NCBI GenBank assembly: GCA_028285005.1
Contig: JANQQP010000009.1
Location: 29,585 to 93,584, forward strand
Reading direction: 5' to 3'
DNA from: Dehalococcoidia bacterium
GTDB taxonomy: Bacteria > Chloroflexota > Dehalococcoidia > Lucifugimonadales > Lucifugimonadaceae
Length of the DNA stretch: 64,000 bases
The position numbers were made by a program, and so were the translations under genes. Under the pieces are notes generated by a model. That model was not told the origin of the DNA. It was given only the letters and a program-made list of their open reading frames with translations, and did not search any database. Below, in pieces: positions 42,399 to 52,051 of this stretch (positions are counted from its first letter, which is position 1; each line of letters starts with the position of its first letter).

Positions 42399-43772
42399 AT
42401 GCCCGACTCTCAACTGTCCGAATCCGTAGTCTCGGAAATCCGCGGCCTCATTGAGGCAGAGCCGGGCATGTCTGATGTGCCTGGCGCAGCAATCGGCATC
42501 GTGCAGGACGGGAAGCTCGTCGAGTTCATTTCGCATGGTGCCGCCGACCTGGAATCTGGCGCCGCTCCAACCGAGCGGTCCATTGCGCGGGTCGCATCGG
42601 TCACCAAGACCTTCACAGCGACGGCGATCATGCAGCTGCGAGACGCTTCACTGCTCGCCCTAGACGACCCGCTGCTGCTCCACATCCCTGAGTTCACCGT
42701 CGCAGAGGCGGTTTCGGCACCGCTAGAAGGCGTCACCATCCGCCGCATGCTCACTCACTACTCGGGACTCAGCACCGAGCACCCGGACCTCGACTGGAGC
42801 GCGCCCGACTTCCCGACTCTCGACCATGTGATGGACTCGCTTGAGCGGATTCGGGTCGTCATCCCGCAGGACTCGCAGTGGAAGTACTCGAACCTTGCCT
42901 ACACTCTGCTTGGAGAGGTGGTCACGAGACTTTCTGGCGTGCCGTATGTTGACTACGTCCACGACGAGATCATTGCGCCTCTTGGCCTTGAGAACACCGC
43001 TTTCGACCTCTCGCCGGAGCAACAGGAACTGAAGATGACCGGCTACGCGCCGCCTGTGCCCGGCCAGACCGGTCCGAGGCTTGCTCCGATAGCGCATCTG
43101 AACGGATTTTCAGCGGCAGGGCAGCTGCACTCCAACGTAGAAGACCTGGCGAAGTGGATTGGCTTTCAGTTTGGTGACGGACCGAGCGAAATCCTGTCCG
43201 AGCTGTCACGAGCCGAGATGCGTCGGCCCGTCTACGTCGCTGATGACTGGTCAAACGGGCAAGGGCTGGGTTGGCGAGCCGTCAGAAAGGGCGACCACGT
43301 CTTCTGGAACCACGGCGGCGCCGTTCACGGCTTCTCGACAGCCGTCATGTTCAACGTGCCTACGCGCACCGGCGTGATCGCTCTCCTCAACAAGTGGCCG
43401 CTCAGCGTCACGGCTGATTTGGCGTTAAACATTGCTGAGCTTGTAGCCAAGAACTCGAAGTCGGCGAAGCCTTCAGCACCCACTCCAGGCTCAGACCAAC
43501 ACGTTCCCGGCCCGTACGACGGCAAATACTGGGGTGAGCCAGGTCTGTTCGTCACCGTACGCGGCACGGAGTCCGGTGTCCTGTTCGAGAGGCCCGGCGA
43601 CGGTGAAGTCGGGCTACAGACTCCCGCGGATCTGGACTCAACCGGCGACGACGACACCTTCACAGTCAGGAACGGTCGGGGCGCAGGTGAAACCGTCGTT
43701 TTCACCAGGGACGAGGCAGGCGCGGCAGAGGGATTCAAGCTTGGCGGCGTCACCTACAAGCGGATCGACTGA
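42399..43772 (+). CDS. Beta-lactamase-family serine hydrolase
   Basis: Class C/DD-peptidase fold. Catalytic S67-V-T-K70 (SxxK), Y163-S-N165 (YxN) and the third motif HGG in FWNHGGAVHGF are present. The C-terminal ~90 residues form a lipocalin-like or DUF3471-type beta domain. No signal peptide is seen, so a cytoplasmic esterase or peptidase role is more likely than antibiotic hydrolysis. Next gene (DUF885) starts 37 bases later and is probably coexpressed. Confidence 0.9.
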   Translation: MPDSQLSESVVSEIRGLIEAEPGMSDVPGAAIGIVQDGKLVEFISHGAADLESGAAPTERSIARVASVTKTFTATAIMQLRDASLLALDDPLLLHIPEFTVAEAVSAPLEGVTIRRMLTHYSGLSTEHPDLDWSAPDFPTLDHVMDSLERIRVVIPQDSQWKYSNLAYTLLGEVVTRLSGVPYVDYVHDEIIAPLGLENTAFDLSPEQQELKMTGYAPPVPGQTGPRLAPIAHLNGFSAAGQLHSNVEDLAKWIGFQFGDGPSEILSELSRAEMRRPVYVADDWSNGQGLGWRAVRKGDHVFWNHGGAVHGFSTAVMFNVPTRTGVIALLNKWPLSVTADLALNIAELVAKNSKSAKPSAPTPGSDQHVPGPYDGKYWGEPGLFVTVRGTESGVLFERPGDGEVGLQTPADLDSTGDDDTFTVRNGRGAGETVVFTRDEAGAAEGFKLGGVTYKRID

Positions 43773-43808
43773 CCGGTAGACCGGGTCTAACCGGCGACGG
43801 AGAACGAG

Positions 43809-45479
43809 ATGCCAACCGTCTATGAGATCGCAGATCGCTTCGTAGAGACCTATGCCTCGCTCAGTCCTGTGGGCGCGACCTACATGGGCATCCCGGGCTA
43901 CGACCACCTGATGAACGACTCCTCGCCCGAAGCTGCTCAGCAGATGGCGGACGCCGAACGTGCAGCAATCCGGGAGATGGAGGCAACCGAGCCGGCCAAC
44001 GAGCGGGAGCGTGTTTGCAAGGAGACCTTCCTTGAAGAGCTCCGGCTCGGCGTCGAGCAGCACGAAGCCCGCGAGCACCTGCGCAATCTCAACATCCTTC
44101 ACAGCCCGGTCCAGACCACTCGCTCGATCTTCGACATGATGCCGCAGGCCACTGAAGAGCACTGGTCCAACATCGCATCGCGCATCGAAAGAGTGCCAGA
44201 AGCGCTCGACAGCTACGCGCAGTCACTCAGGCTCGGTGCAGACCAGGGCCTCGTCGTTGCGAAACGGCAGGCGTTGGGCACCGCTAAGCAACTCGAAACC
44301 TGGATCGGCTCAGACGGCAGCGAACCTTTCCTCACACGCCTCATCGCAGGCTTCGATGAATCGCAGCACGGTGGCGTGGCGCTAAAGGAACGACTGGAAG
44401 AGGCTGCGACGAAGGCGAACGCGGCGTGGGGCGAATTTGCCACCTTCCTGAACGGCGAGTACATGTCAGCCGCAGCGTCAGAAGACGGAGTCGGCAAGGA
44501 ACGCTACGCGCTTTCCGCCCGCAGCTTCAACGGCATCGATCTCGACCTCGAGGAGACCTACCGCTGGGGCTGGGAGCAGACCAGATGGGTGCGCTCTGAG
44601 ATGACGAAGACAGCGGAGCAGATCAAGCCCGGCGCATCGGTCGCCGAAGCTGTTGACCTGCTTGAGACCGATCCCGAGCGCTCGATCGAGGGCGAAGAGG
44701 CATTCAAGCAGTGGATGCAGGACCTGCAGGACGCCACAATCGAGGACTTCGATGGCAAGCACTTCGACCTCGATCCGCGGGTGCGTGAGATCGAGGCGAT
44801 GATCGCTCCGCCCGGTGGCGCACTTGCCATGTACTACACCGGGCCGTCCGAGGACTTCTCACGGCCCGGCCGCACCTGGTATCCAACAGGCGGCAAGACC
44901 ACGTTCCCGATCTGGCGCGAAGTGTCCATCGCCTACCACGAAGGCGTCCCTGGACACCACTTCCAGATCGCCACCAACCTCACGCTGGCGGAGGAGCTAT
45001 CCCGCTACCAGCGCCTGATGGCCGGCACCTCCGGCTATGTCGAAGGCTGGGCGCTCTACGCCGAACGCCTCATGGGCGAGCTTGGATACCTCGAAAACCC
45101 CGACTACTACATGGGCATGCTGGATGCGCAGGCTCTCCGGTCAGTGCGGGTGGTCGTGGACATCGGTATGCACCTGGGGCTTAAGATCCCGGGCGACTCG
45201 GATTTTCACCCTGGAGAGGTCTGGAACGGCGATTTAGCTTTCGAGTTCATGCGAGACCGTGTTCACTTCCCCGCTGATTTCGTCGCCAGCGAGGTCGACC
45301 GCTACCTCGGCTGGCCGGGGCAGGCCATCAGCTACAAGGTGGGCGAGCGTGTCTGGCTAAAAGCCAGAGAGGCCGCAAAGTCCCGCGCAGGCTCAGATTT
45401 TGACCTGAAACAGTGGCATAACGCCGCCCTCCGCCTCGGCCCAATGGGCCTCGCGCAGATGAAGCGAGAGATGGGGTGA
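43809..45479 (+). CDS. DUF885-family metallopeptidase-like protein
   Basis: A 556-residue, mostly helical protein with the DUF885 signature HEGVPGHHFQ at about residue 379 (HExxH-like, with additional His) and EGWALYAERLM about 35 residues later, probably the third zinc ligand. GGKTTFPIWREV is also typical. The family is thought to contain zinc carboxypeptidase-like enzymes, though few have been tested. It has no export signal and is directly downstream of a serine hydrolase. Confidence 0.92.
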   Translation: MPTVYEIADRFVETYASLSPVGATYMGIPGYDHLMNDSSPEAAQQMADAERAAIREMEATEPANERERVCKETFLEELRLGVEQHEAREHLRNLNILHSPVQTTRSIFDMMPQATEEHWSNIASRIERVPEALDSYAQSLRLGADQGLVVAKRQALGTAKQLETWIGSDGSEPFLTRLIAGFDESQHGGVALKERLEEAATKANAAWGEFATFLNGEYMSAAASEDGVGKERYALSARSFNGIDLDLEETYRWGWEQTRWVRSEMTKTAEQIKPGASVAEAVDLLETDPERSIEGEEAFKQWMQDLQDATIEDFDGKHFDLDPRVREIEAMIAPPGGALAMYYTGPSEDFSRPGRTWYPTGGKTTFPIWREVSIAYHEGVPGHHFQIATNLTLAEELSRYQRLMAGTSGYVEGWALYAERLMGELGYLENPDYYMGMLDAQALRSVRVVVDIGMHLGLKIPGDSDFHPGEVWNGDLAFEFMRDRVHFPADFVASEVDRYLGWPGQAISYKVGERVWLKAREAAKSRAGSDFDLKQWHNAALRLGPMGLAQMKREMG

Positions 45480-45488
45480 ATCGCCGAT

Positions 45489-45530
45489 CCCCTCTCCCTC
45501 GATGGGAGAGGGACTAAGGGAGCGGGTGAT
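45489..45530. repeat. REP-like palindrome (CCCTCTCCC type)
   Basis: CCCTCTCCC-TCGAT-GGGAGAGGG stem-loop followed by ACTAAGGGAGCGGGTGATGTCGG. An almost identical copy occurs at 56357-56400, and related short palindromes with GGGAGAGGG or GGGAGGGAG arms at 53849, 56146 and 63620. At 45559-45585 an additional widely repeated motif, CCTTCGACGAGCTCAGGA, is present. Confidence 0.8.
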
Positions 45531-45605
45531 GTCGGCCAGAGGCCGACGGCTGTTCACCCTTCGACGAGCTCAGGATGGCATCTTGCAGTCACGACCGCCG
45601 CAGCC

Positions 45606-45690
45606 TGTCATTCTGAACTTGATTCAGAATCTCTCAACTGACCGCCGACACAACCCCAACGAGAGATTCCTGATCAAGTCCGGAATGACA
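45606..45690. repeat. TGTCATTCTGAACTTGATTC palindromic element, complete
   Basis: Two 30-bp arms (45606-45635 and 45661-45690), imperfect inverted repeats, enclose 25 bases. The left arm, TGTCATTCTGAACTTGATTC, recurs exactly at 53893 and 56252. The element is non-coding and resembles palindromic mini-repeats that fill intergenic spaces in other genomes. Confidence 0.8.
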
Positions 45691-45792
45691 GTTTGAAGGA
45701 TCGGGTAGATTCGTCCCGCTCCTCCCTCTCACCGAAAACCCGCTAAACTGCCGCCCAACTCGCTCGCCGCATCGCATCCGGGAGGCTCATAG

Positions 45793-46740
45793 ATGACACC
45801 GCCAGACACCAACGGTTCGCACCCCAGCGCTGAACTGGAGTTCAAAGGCGTGTTCCCGGCACCTCCGACTCCTACCTCCGAAGACGGTTCAGTCAACGAG
45901 GCCGCACTGCGCGCCTTGCTCGAAGACAACATAGCCAACGGAGTCGGCGGGTTCTGGATGGCCGGCAGCACCGGCGAAGGGCCAATCCTCACTGAAGAGC
46001 AGCGTGAGACCGTCGCCCGCGTCTCAGGGGAGGTTACGCAGGGCAGGGCGTTGGCCATCATGCACGTCGGCGCCATCTCTACAGCCAGCGCAGCGAAAGC
46101 GGCAAAGCAGGCGAAAGAGTACGGATGCGCCGCCGTTTGCTGCGTCCCTCCGTTCTTCTTCAGGTCGTCGGAGAAGTCGCAGATCGAGCACTACAAGGCG
46201 GTGGCGGATGCCTCCGATGGCCTTCCCTTTTTCGTCTACAACCTTCCGCAGCTGACGCAGGTCGAGACCGTGCCCCCGCTCATGGAAAAGTTTGTGGCAG
46301 CCGTGCCCTCGATCATCGGGCTCAAACACTCAGCCGCCAACTTTGCCGACATCCGCGCATTCGCCGACATGGGCCTGAAGTGCTTCTCAGGCAACGGAGC
46401 GCTTCCGCTGCCCTCGCTCACAATGGGTGCCGTCGGCACCGTCGACGCGCCGCTGTCTATTGCGCCGTGGCACTACTCGGAGCTCTACGCTGCGTGGTCG
46501 TCGGGCGACTTCGCACGGGCGCAGGAACTGCAGGACGGTGTCGGCGAGATCGTGGACGTTGTGCGTATGTTTGGCGCTCCGTCAGACGTGACGAAGGCGA
46601 TCCTCACCGAACGCCTCGGCATCGACTGCGGCCGGTCCATCCCGCCGGTAGAGCGGCTAACAGGCGAGCAACGAGAGCAGGTGCTAGCGAAGGCGAGAGC
46701 GCTAGGGCTGACCGAGCAACATGCTCCGGTGAGAGTGTAA
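45793..46740 (+). CDS. DapA/NanA-family lyase or dihydrodipicolinate synthase-like aldolase
   Basis: TIM-barrel class I aldolase superfamily. Schiff-base Lys178 (GLKHSAA), Tyr149 (FFVYNLP) and the GSTGEG substrate-binding loop at 59-64 are present. The GSTGEG form is closer to N-acetylneuraminate/2-keto-3-deoxygluconate aldolases than to lysine-pathway DapA, whose loop is usually GTTGE. It could split a keto-sugar acid made by the enolase-type dehydratases. GGAGG lies eight bases upstream of the ATG. Confidence 0.85.
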   Translation: MTPPDTNGSHPSAELEFKGVFPAPPTPTSEDGSVNEAALRALLEDNIANGVGGFWMAGSTGEGPILTEEQRETVARVSGEVTQGRALAIMHVGAISTASAAKAAKQAKEYGCAAVCCVPPFFFRSSEKSQIEHYKAVADASDGLPFFVYNLPQLTQVETVPPLMEKFVAAVPSIIGLKHSAANFADIRAFADMGLKCFSGNGALPLPSLTMGAVGTVDAPLSIAPWHYSELYAAWSSGDFARAQELQDGVGEIVDVVRMFGAPSDVTKAILTERLGIDCGRSIPPVERLTGEQREQVLAKARALGLTEQHAPVRV

Positions 46741-46750
46741 GCCAAGCCGC

Positions 46751-47905
46751 CTAACCACCCCGTTTAACAGCACTCTCGCCAAACCGCTCGCGCGCCTTGT
46801 CCATTGCGTTGCTGATCGCACTGTCCTTCTGTGGCGTATCGTCCAGCAACGAAAGCTGAGCCGCGGGCTCGCCAAGTCCCGACACCGATACGCCAAGCAG
46901 CCGCACGGAGCCTGCGCGTTCACGCATCGCCTTCTTCAAGAGCATCTGCACCGAACCGGCTATGGCGTCGTCGCCGTCGGACGCCTGGTGCAGAGTCGTT
47001 TGGCGGGTTACCGTCGTGAAGTCCGGGTAGCGTAGCTTCAGGCCGACATTGCGGGCGTGCATCCCCGACCGGCGCAGCCTGCTGCCGACCCGCTCTGAGA
47101 GCCGCCGCAACACATTCGACATCTCGTCGACAGAATCGACATTCTCGGAAAAGGTCGTCTCAGCACTGATCGACTTCGACTTCGCCCGCTCCCTGACAGG
47201 CGCGTTGTCGACGCCTCGCGCCCTGAGCTGCAACCAGCCTGCTGAGTTCGGTCCCAACGCCCGGCGAATCGGGCCGACAGGGTGCGCAGCAAGCTGTCCG
47301 AGAGTCTCGATATTCAGCGTCGCCAACGCCTCGGCAGACTTCGGCCCAATGCCCGGTAAGGCCCGCACCGGCTTCGGCGCCATGAACGCCTCAACCTCCT
47401 CTGGCAACACCTCGAAAACGCCGTCTGGCTTGGCCTCCTCAGACGCCATCTTTGCGACCAGCTTGCTCGGCCCGATGCCTATCGAAACGGTGATCCCGAC
47501 CTCTTCCCAAGTGCGCCTGCGGATCTCCTCCGCAACCACTTTCGGCGGTCCGAACAGCCGGTCAGAGCCTGTCATGTCGAGATATGCCTCGTCGATCGAA
47601 ACGCCCGCGACTACAGGCGTGAAGTCGTCGAGGATCTTGAAGAAGCGCTTGCTGAACTCGCTGTACTTCTCGCGGTTTCCGCGCAGGTAGACAGCTTGCG
47701 GGCAGCGTCGACGTGCGATCGCCATCGGCTGCGCAGAGTGCACGCCGAACTTACGCGCCTCGTACGACGCCGTCGCCACGACGCCGCGGTTACCGAGACC
47801 GCCGACGATCACAGGCTTGCCGATCAGCGAAGGGTCGAGCACGCGCTCAACAGCGACGTAGAAGGCGTCAAGGTCTGCGTGAAAGACTGTGCGCTGCTCG
47901 CTCAT
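46751..47905 (-). CDS. dinB: DNA polymerase IV
   Basis: Y-family translesion polymerase. Contains HADLDAFYVAVE (first catalytic Asp), GVSIDEAYLDMTGSD (second acid pair), IGPSKLVAKMASE, GIGPKSAEALATL helix-hairpin-helix, and the little-finger domain to residue 384. Length is slightly above usual because of the C-terminal tail. It converges with the aldolase gene, only eight bases between stops. Confidence 0.97.
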   Translation of the reverse strand: MSEQRTVFHADLDAFYVAVERVLDPSLIGKPVIVGGLGNRGVVATASYEARKFGVHSAQPMAIARRRCPQAVYLRGNREKYSEFSKRFFKILDDFTPVVAGVSIDEAYLDMTGSDRLFGPPKVVAEEIRRRTWEEVGITVSIGIGPSKLVAKMASEEAKPDGVFEVLPEEVEAFMAPKPVRALPGIGPKSAEALATLNIETLGQLAAHPVGPIRRALGPNSAGWLQLRARGVDNAPVRERAKSKSISAETTFSENVDSVDEMSNVLRRLSERVGSRLRRSGMHARNVGLKLRYPDFTTVTRQTTLHQASDGDDAIAGSVQMLLKKAMRERAGSVRLLGVSVSGLGEPAAQLSLLDDTPQKDSAISNAMDKARERFGESAVKRGG

Positions 47906-47980
47906 AGCCGTGAGTCCATTACCCGGTCACGGCATTTTACCGCCGGCGAATCGGCAACTCAGAGCAAGTGACGCAGGCGT

Positions 47981-49432
47981 CTACCGCAGATAAGTGGCAG
48001 CGGTTCCGGAGAGCGACCACGATCCGCTGCCGCACGACGCCTGCTGGACCGCCTCTATGCGCAGCGTCGTGTCATTCGGCATCTCGACCAGGAACACTAG
48101 GCCAGCAAAGACGTTGCCCCAGCGGTCTGACAGACCCTCGAAGCAGTTCACACCTGAAGCAGGCGTCACGTCGGCAAAGTGCCTGTTCACACTGCCCGAT
48201 TCCCTCGGCGCAAAGCGATACGTGCCGCTCTGCAGGCCGGGCACCTTAGTACCGATCGAGAACACAGGGATTGAAGGGTCAAAGTTGTCGTACACCAGCG
48301 CCACGTTCTGGTCTTCGATCGGGTGCCCTTCCAGCGTCTTGTACCAACGACCTTGCGCCGTGCCCTCAACCTCCTGGTACACGGTCCCGCACACTGGCTC
48401 GGCGGTCCGAATGACGCTTCCGTCGCCCAAGAGTGCCTCGAGCCGACTCCGCATCTCATCTCCGTAGAGATCGAGTGGACACCCGGAGATTTCGCCGCCC
48501 GTGTTGCCAATATGCGTCTTCGCACCGAAATCGAACGCTGCGGCACGACCTGACGTGTATGCGATCAGTTCGCCTGCCTCGACCGGCCAGCCGGGTGAAT
48601 ACGTACAGCCCTTAACAGCGAACTTGCCTGTTGCGTAGTCGTTGCACCAGAGTGGTTCGCCGGTAGGTAGCGACTCAAGCCGTTCTGAAAGCGGCCCGAT
48701 GTGCCCGTACATAAGCTGCGTGCCGTCGCATAGCTCCAGTCGCATACCGAACTCTTTGTACGTCTCTGGCTCTCCCGCAAGCGTCGAGGTCACATCTGTG
48801 ATCGACACCTGTGCGACTCGAGCATCTGTTGCCGCGTAGACGTTCTGAGCCGGGAAGATCCTGCCGTCGCCGAAGGGCCCGCCCGTTCCGCCGGTCTCTT
48901 CGGACGGCAGCGAGAAGTACATGTGGCCGGTCGGGAACGTGTGGCCCGGAGGGTTGAGGTTGCCGAGAGGTGTGATGCTGTCGAACACCCCGAAATCCAT
49001 CGGTGGATGCGTCAGGATTGGCCCATCGCCGCAGGTGTTGCTTGCTGCCGCTGGAGTTGGTGTTGTGATGGGCGGTTCGAAACCGCCTGTCGAACCCTGT
49101 GGACTTCCGGTCGGTGTGACAGTCGGCGCAGGCGAGTGGCCGGTGGTCGGAGATGGAGTTTGACCGCTGGCTGATGGAATCTGTGTAACTGCAGGCGGCG
49201 TAGCTGAAACACCCGGTGCCGAGGATTCGCTCCGGTCCGTGGCGGGCGTGGATATCGATCCCGGCGTCACGCCTGTCGGAGTGTTTACCGGCGCGGATTC
49301 CACGTGTTCGGAACCGGCGGTCGAAGTCGCCAGCGTGTTGCCAGCGCTCTCGGCCTGCACGCCACACGCTGCAGCGAGCCACAACGTCCCCAACACGGCT
49401 GAAGCCGCTATTCGCGAGTTCCATCGAAACAT
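47981..49432 (-). CDS. Lipoprotein with degenerate LytM/M23-like domain
   Basis: Signal peptide ending in the lipobox LAAAC (residues ~21-25), then a Thr/Pro/Ser-rich linker to about residue 130. The folded part has GHTFPTGHMYFSL and LMYGHIGPLSE, reminiscent of the His-containing motifs in M23 endopeptidases, but HxxxD is not clear and activity is doubtful. Conserved cysteines (CNDYATGKFAVKGC, CPLDLYGDEM) suggest disulfides. ATG 49432 has GGGG at six bases; an upstream GTG is rejected. No close partner. Confidence 0.75.
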   Translation of the reverse strand: MFRWNSRIAASAVLGTLWLAAACGVQAESAGNTLATSTAGSEHVESAPVNTPTGVTPGSISTPATDRSESSAPGVSATPPAVTQIPSASGQTPSPTTGHSPAPTVTPTGSPQGSTGGFEPPITTPTPAAASNTCGDGPILTHPPMDFGVFDSITPLGNLNPPGHTFPTGHMYFSLPSEETGGTGGPFGDGRIFPAQNVYAATDARVAQVSITDVTSTLAGEPETYKEFGMRLELCDGTQLMYGHIGPLSERLESLPTGEPLWCNDYATGKFAVKGCTYSPGWPVEAGELIAYTSGRAAAFDFGAKTHIGNTGGEISGCPLDLYGDEMRSRLEALLGDGSVIRTAEPVCGTVYQEVEGTAQGRWYKTLEGHPIEDQNVALVYDNFDPSIPVFSIGTKVPGLQSGTYRFAPRESGSVNRHFADVTPASGVNCFEGLSDRWGNVFAGLVFLVEMPNDTTLRIEAVQQASCGSGSWSLSGTAATYLR

Positions 49433-49546
49433 ATGTCGCCCCACCGTCTGAGCACAATGTTCGAGGGAATTGCGGAATGTAGGGCAGGCCTGTTTCGCCA
49501 GCAGTCACGCGGCGAACTCGCTAGGCGCGATCACGCAGCGAGACGA

Positions 49547-50881
49547 CTACTTCAGCTCCTGCACCTGCCCGGCCAGCCAGCCCATCTCCTCGTCGGCGAT
49601 GATCACCTGGTAGTCGATGAACACTTCCGACGGAACGCCATTGGTGGAATCGAACTCTCCTCTGATCGAAGCCGCGCCCTGGTCAATCGCCTCCTGGATC
49701 CGGTCGAACAGAGCATCCACCGTCACGAAATCGTCCCTGAACTGCTCGTCCACAGGTTGACCGTCCTCCACCCGAACCACGCTCTTCACCTCTCCACGCT
49801 CTACGGCCACGATCATCTGGGCTGTGAACTCGTCCAGGCAGAAGCATTGCCAATTGAAGTGATAGGTGTAGTCGAGCGGCGCAGTCGAATCCCAGAGCGC
49901 ACGTGCAGCGTCCAACTCAGCCTGCAAATCCAGATGCACATTCACCACTTCCAGCTCTTCAATGAAGAACGCCTCCTCGTCATCCACCAGCTCCAGCACC
50001 GGGTTGAAGCGTGCCTTGATCGGGTATCCGGTCTCGGCATCGAACTCCAACTCCGCAAACTCCGGCTCCTGCGCAAGCCGCTGCGAAATCCAGCCGAATA
50101 GCGATGTCACCGTCTCGTATTCCAGTCCGCCCGGAGCGACGACCGGCTCGTCGCTGACCGCATCTGCGACGGAAACAATCTGGCCGCCCTCTACTCTGAT
50201 TCGCACGGGCGAGTTGGCCTCAGGCGGGCAGAAGCACTGCCACCTGAAAACGAACTCGTAGCTCTGCGGACCGGACTCGAACCACCTGAACATCGCCTGG
50301 TCCAGGTCACGCCGCATCTGCTCCAGGTCGATCTCTTCGGGCAGGATGCGGAACTCGGTGAGCCTGTACGAAACCTCGTCGTCCACTGCACCTACGATCT
50401 GGTCGATTGAGACCGAGATCGGGTAGCCGAGGTCACGCTCAAACTCCACGTGCGTCACGAGCGATTCAGCCGAATTGAGAGCCTTCAGCGTCTCGTCGAA
50501 GATCTCGTCGACGGTCAGCGGGGCCGCCCATTCCGCGGAATCGACCTGTGAGACGATCTGTTGGCCATTGACGATCACCAGCACCGGGTCGGCAGGAGGG
50601 CAGAAGCAGATGCGCTCGAACATGAACTGGTAGTTCGTGGGCCGGTCAGAGTTCCAGCGAGCGAAGGCGTCCAGCACCTGTTGCCGGACATCAGGTTGTG
50701 AGGGCGTCGGCGTGGCAGGCGGCTTCGTTGGCGTCGGGGCGACCGGAGTCTCAGTCGGCTGCGCTGGAGTGGGCGTTGCCGTCGGCTCCGAAGCGGGTGT
50801 GTCAGAACCGCAGGCTACCGCGATAGCTGCCATGGCTGAGACCAGAATTCCTGCGATCAGTTTCTTGTTCAACGTGTTCAC
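49547..50881 (-). CDS. Lipoprotein with three DUF6174-like repeats
   Basis: Lipobox IAVACGS after a 23-residue signal, then Thr/Pro-rich linker. Three repeats of about 125 residues follow, each with tyrosine-rich strands and a CFC pair: ICFCPPADP at about 90, QCFCPPEAN at about 214 and QCFCLDEF at about 344, followed by a hydrophobic strand and V-x-GGxIV. This matches the DUF6174 repeat style. Function unknown; exported and probably membrane anchored. GTG 50881 has GAGGG six bases upstream, better than the earlier ATG-like start at 50917. Confidence 0.8.
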   Translation of the reverse strand: MNTLNKKLIAGILVSAMAAIAVACGSDTPASEPTATPTPAQPTETPVAPTPTKPPATPTPSQPDVRQQVLDAFARWNSDRPTNYQFMFERICFCPPADPVLVIVNGQQIVSQVDSAEWAAPLTVDEIFDETLKALNSAESLVTHVEFERDLGYPISVSIDQIVGAVDDEVSYRLTEFRILPEEIDLEQMRRDLDQAMFRWFESGPQSYEFVFRWQCFCPPEANSPVRIRVEGGQIVSVADAVSDEPVVAPGGLEYETVTSLFGWISQRLAQEPEFAELEFDAETGYPIKARFNPVLELVDDEEAFFIEELEVVNVHLDLQAELDAARALWDSTAPLDYTYHFNWQCFCLDEFTAQMIVAVERGEVKSVVRVEDGQPVDEQFRDDFVTVDALFDRIQEAIDQGAASIRGEFDSTNGVPSEVFIDYQVIIADEEMGWLAGQVQELK

Positions 50882-51046
50882 CACAAGCCCTCGTGCAGTT
50901 CTGTGAATATCCTTCAAAGACTAAGACGAGAATCCGGTTCGGAATGTTCCGCGCCCGTAGCAGTTTCATGAGCAGGCGCGATACTGGGCGTCCCGATCTC
51001 AAAGGCTCCGACAACTTCGACCCGACATCACCCAGAGGAGAGAACT

Positions 51047-52051
51047 TTGGCAGATAGACCACTCATCGGAATCACCATGGGCGATCCTTCAGGTATCGGC
51101 CCCGAAGTGGTCGCCGCCGCGCTGCAGCACCGCCCGCTGTACGAAGGCATGCGGCCGTTTGTGCTGGGCACCGTCAAAGATATGCAGCGAGCGCTCGAAG
51201 TCGTAGGAGCAAACGACCAGGTTGTAGCGATCGAAGACCCGTCCAGTGCAGCAGGCGAGCCGGGCACCATCGAAGTGCTATCGACAGGCGGTTACGAAGA
51301 TACCGAGTTCCCCGTCGGCCAACTCTCCGCCGACTCAGGCGCAGCCTCGCACCACTGGGTTGAGACGGCGGCAAAGATGTCACTCTCTGGCGAGATCGCG
51401 GCCATGGTCACCGCGCCCGTCAATAAAGAGGCCTGGCAGATCTCCGGCAGCCCGGACCTCGGTCACCAGGAGGTGTTCAAGCGCCTAACCAACGCCCAGA
51501 CCGTCTACACCATGCTGGTCAGCGGCAAGTTGCGCTGCATGCATCTGTCGACGCACAAGCCGCTCATAGAAGCCTGCAAGTTCGTTACGAAAGACAACAT
51601 CCTCACAGCTACGCGCATCACTCACGAAGCGTTTACGTCATGGGGCTTCGAATCGCCTCGCATCGCCATCGCTGCCCTGAACCCGCACGCCTCAGACAAC
51701 GGCCTCATCGGCGACACCGAGGCGAAGGAGATCCGGCCCGCAGTTGAAGCGGCGGTGGCAGAAGGCATCAACGCGACCGGCCCGCACCCGGCGGACTCGG
51801 TGTTCAACCAGGCGGTGAACGACCGCTTCGACGTCGTTTTGGTGATGTACCACGACCAAGGCCACATAGCGATCAAGGTCCACGGCTTCGAGGAGAGCAT
51901 CAGCGTGAACCTTGGCATCCCGTTCATCCGCACGTCGGTCGATCACGGCACGGCCTTTGATATCGCGGGCCAAAACAAGGCGGATGCCACCAGCATGGTC
52001 GAGGCGATGAAGCTTGGCTCCGCGCTGGCGGCACGAAAAGGCATCGCCTAG
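51047..52051 (+). CDS. pdxA: 4-hydroxythreonine-4-phosphate dehydrogenase family (PdxA)
   Basis: NAD-dependent, metal-binding enzyme of pyridoxal phosphate synthesis. GITMGDPSGIGPEVV opens the protein; the metal site is formed by HLSTHKPL, YHDQGHIAIKV and RTSVDHGTAFDIAGQ. The 334-residue length is typical. Some paralogues (PdxA2) act on D-threonate-4-phosphate instead, and the sequence alone does not decide. The TTG start follows AGAGGAGAG. The stop overlaps that of the convergent acetyltransferase (CTAG). Confidence 0.93.
   Translation: MADRPLIGITMGDPSGIGPEVVAAALQHRPLYEGMRPFVLGTVKDMQRALEVVGANDQVVAIEDPSSAAGEPGTIEVLSTGGYEDTEFPVGQLSADSGAASHHWVETAAKMSLSGEIAAMVTAPVNKEAWQISGSPDLGHQEVFKRLTNAQTVYTMLVSGKLRCMHLSTHKPLIEACKFVTKDNILTATRITHEAFTSWGFESPRIAIAALNPHASDNGLIGDTEAKEIRPAVEAAVAEGINATGPHPADSVFNQAVNDRFDVVLVMYHDQGHIAIKVHGFEESISVNLGIPFIRTSVDHGTAFDIAGQNKADATSMVEAMKLGSALAARKGIA

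Noticed and set aside
46125..46754. 209-codon frame within the aldolase gene
   Set aside because: Overlaps the DapA/NanA-like gene in another frame and has Arg-rich random composition.
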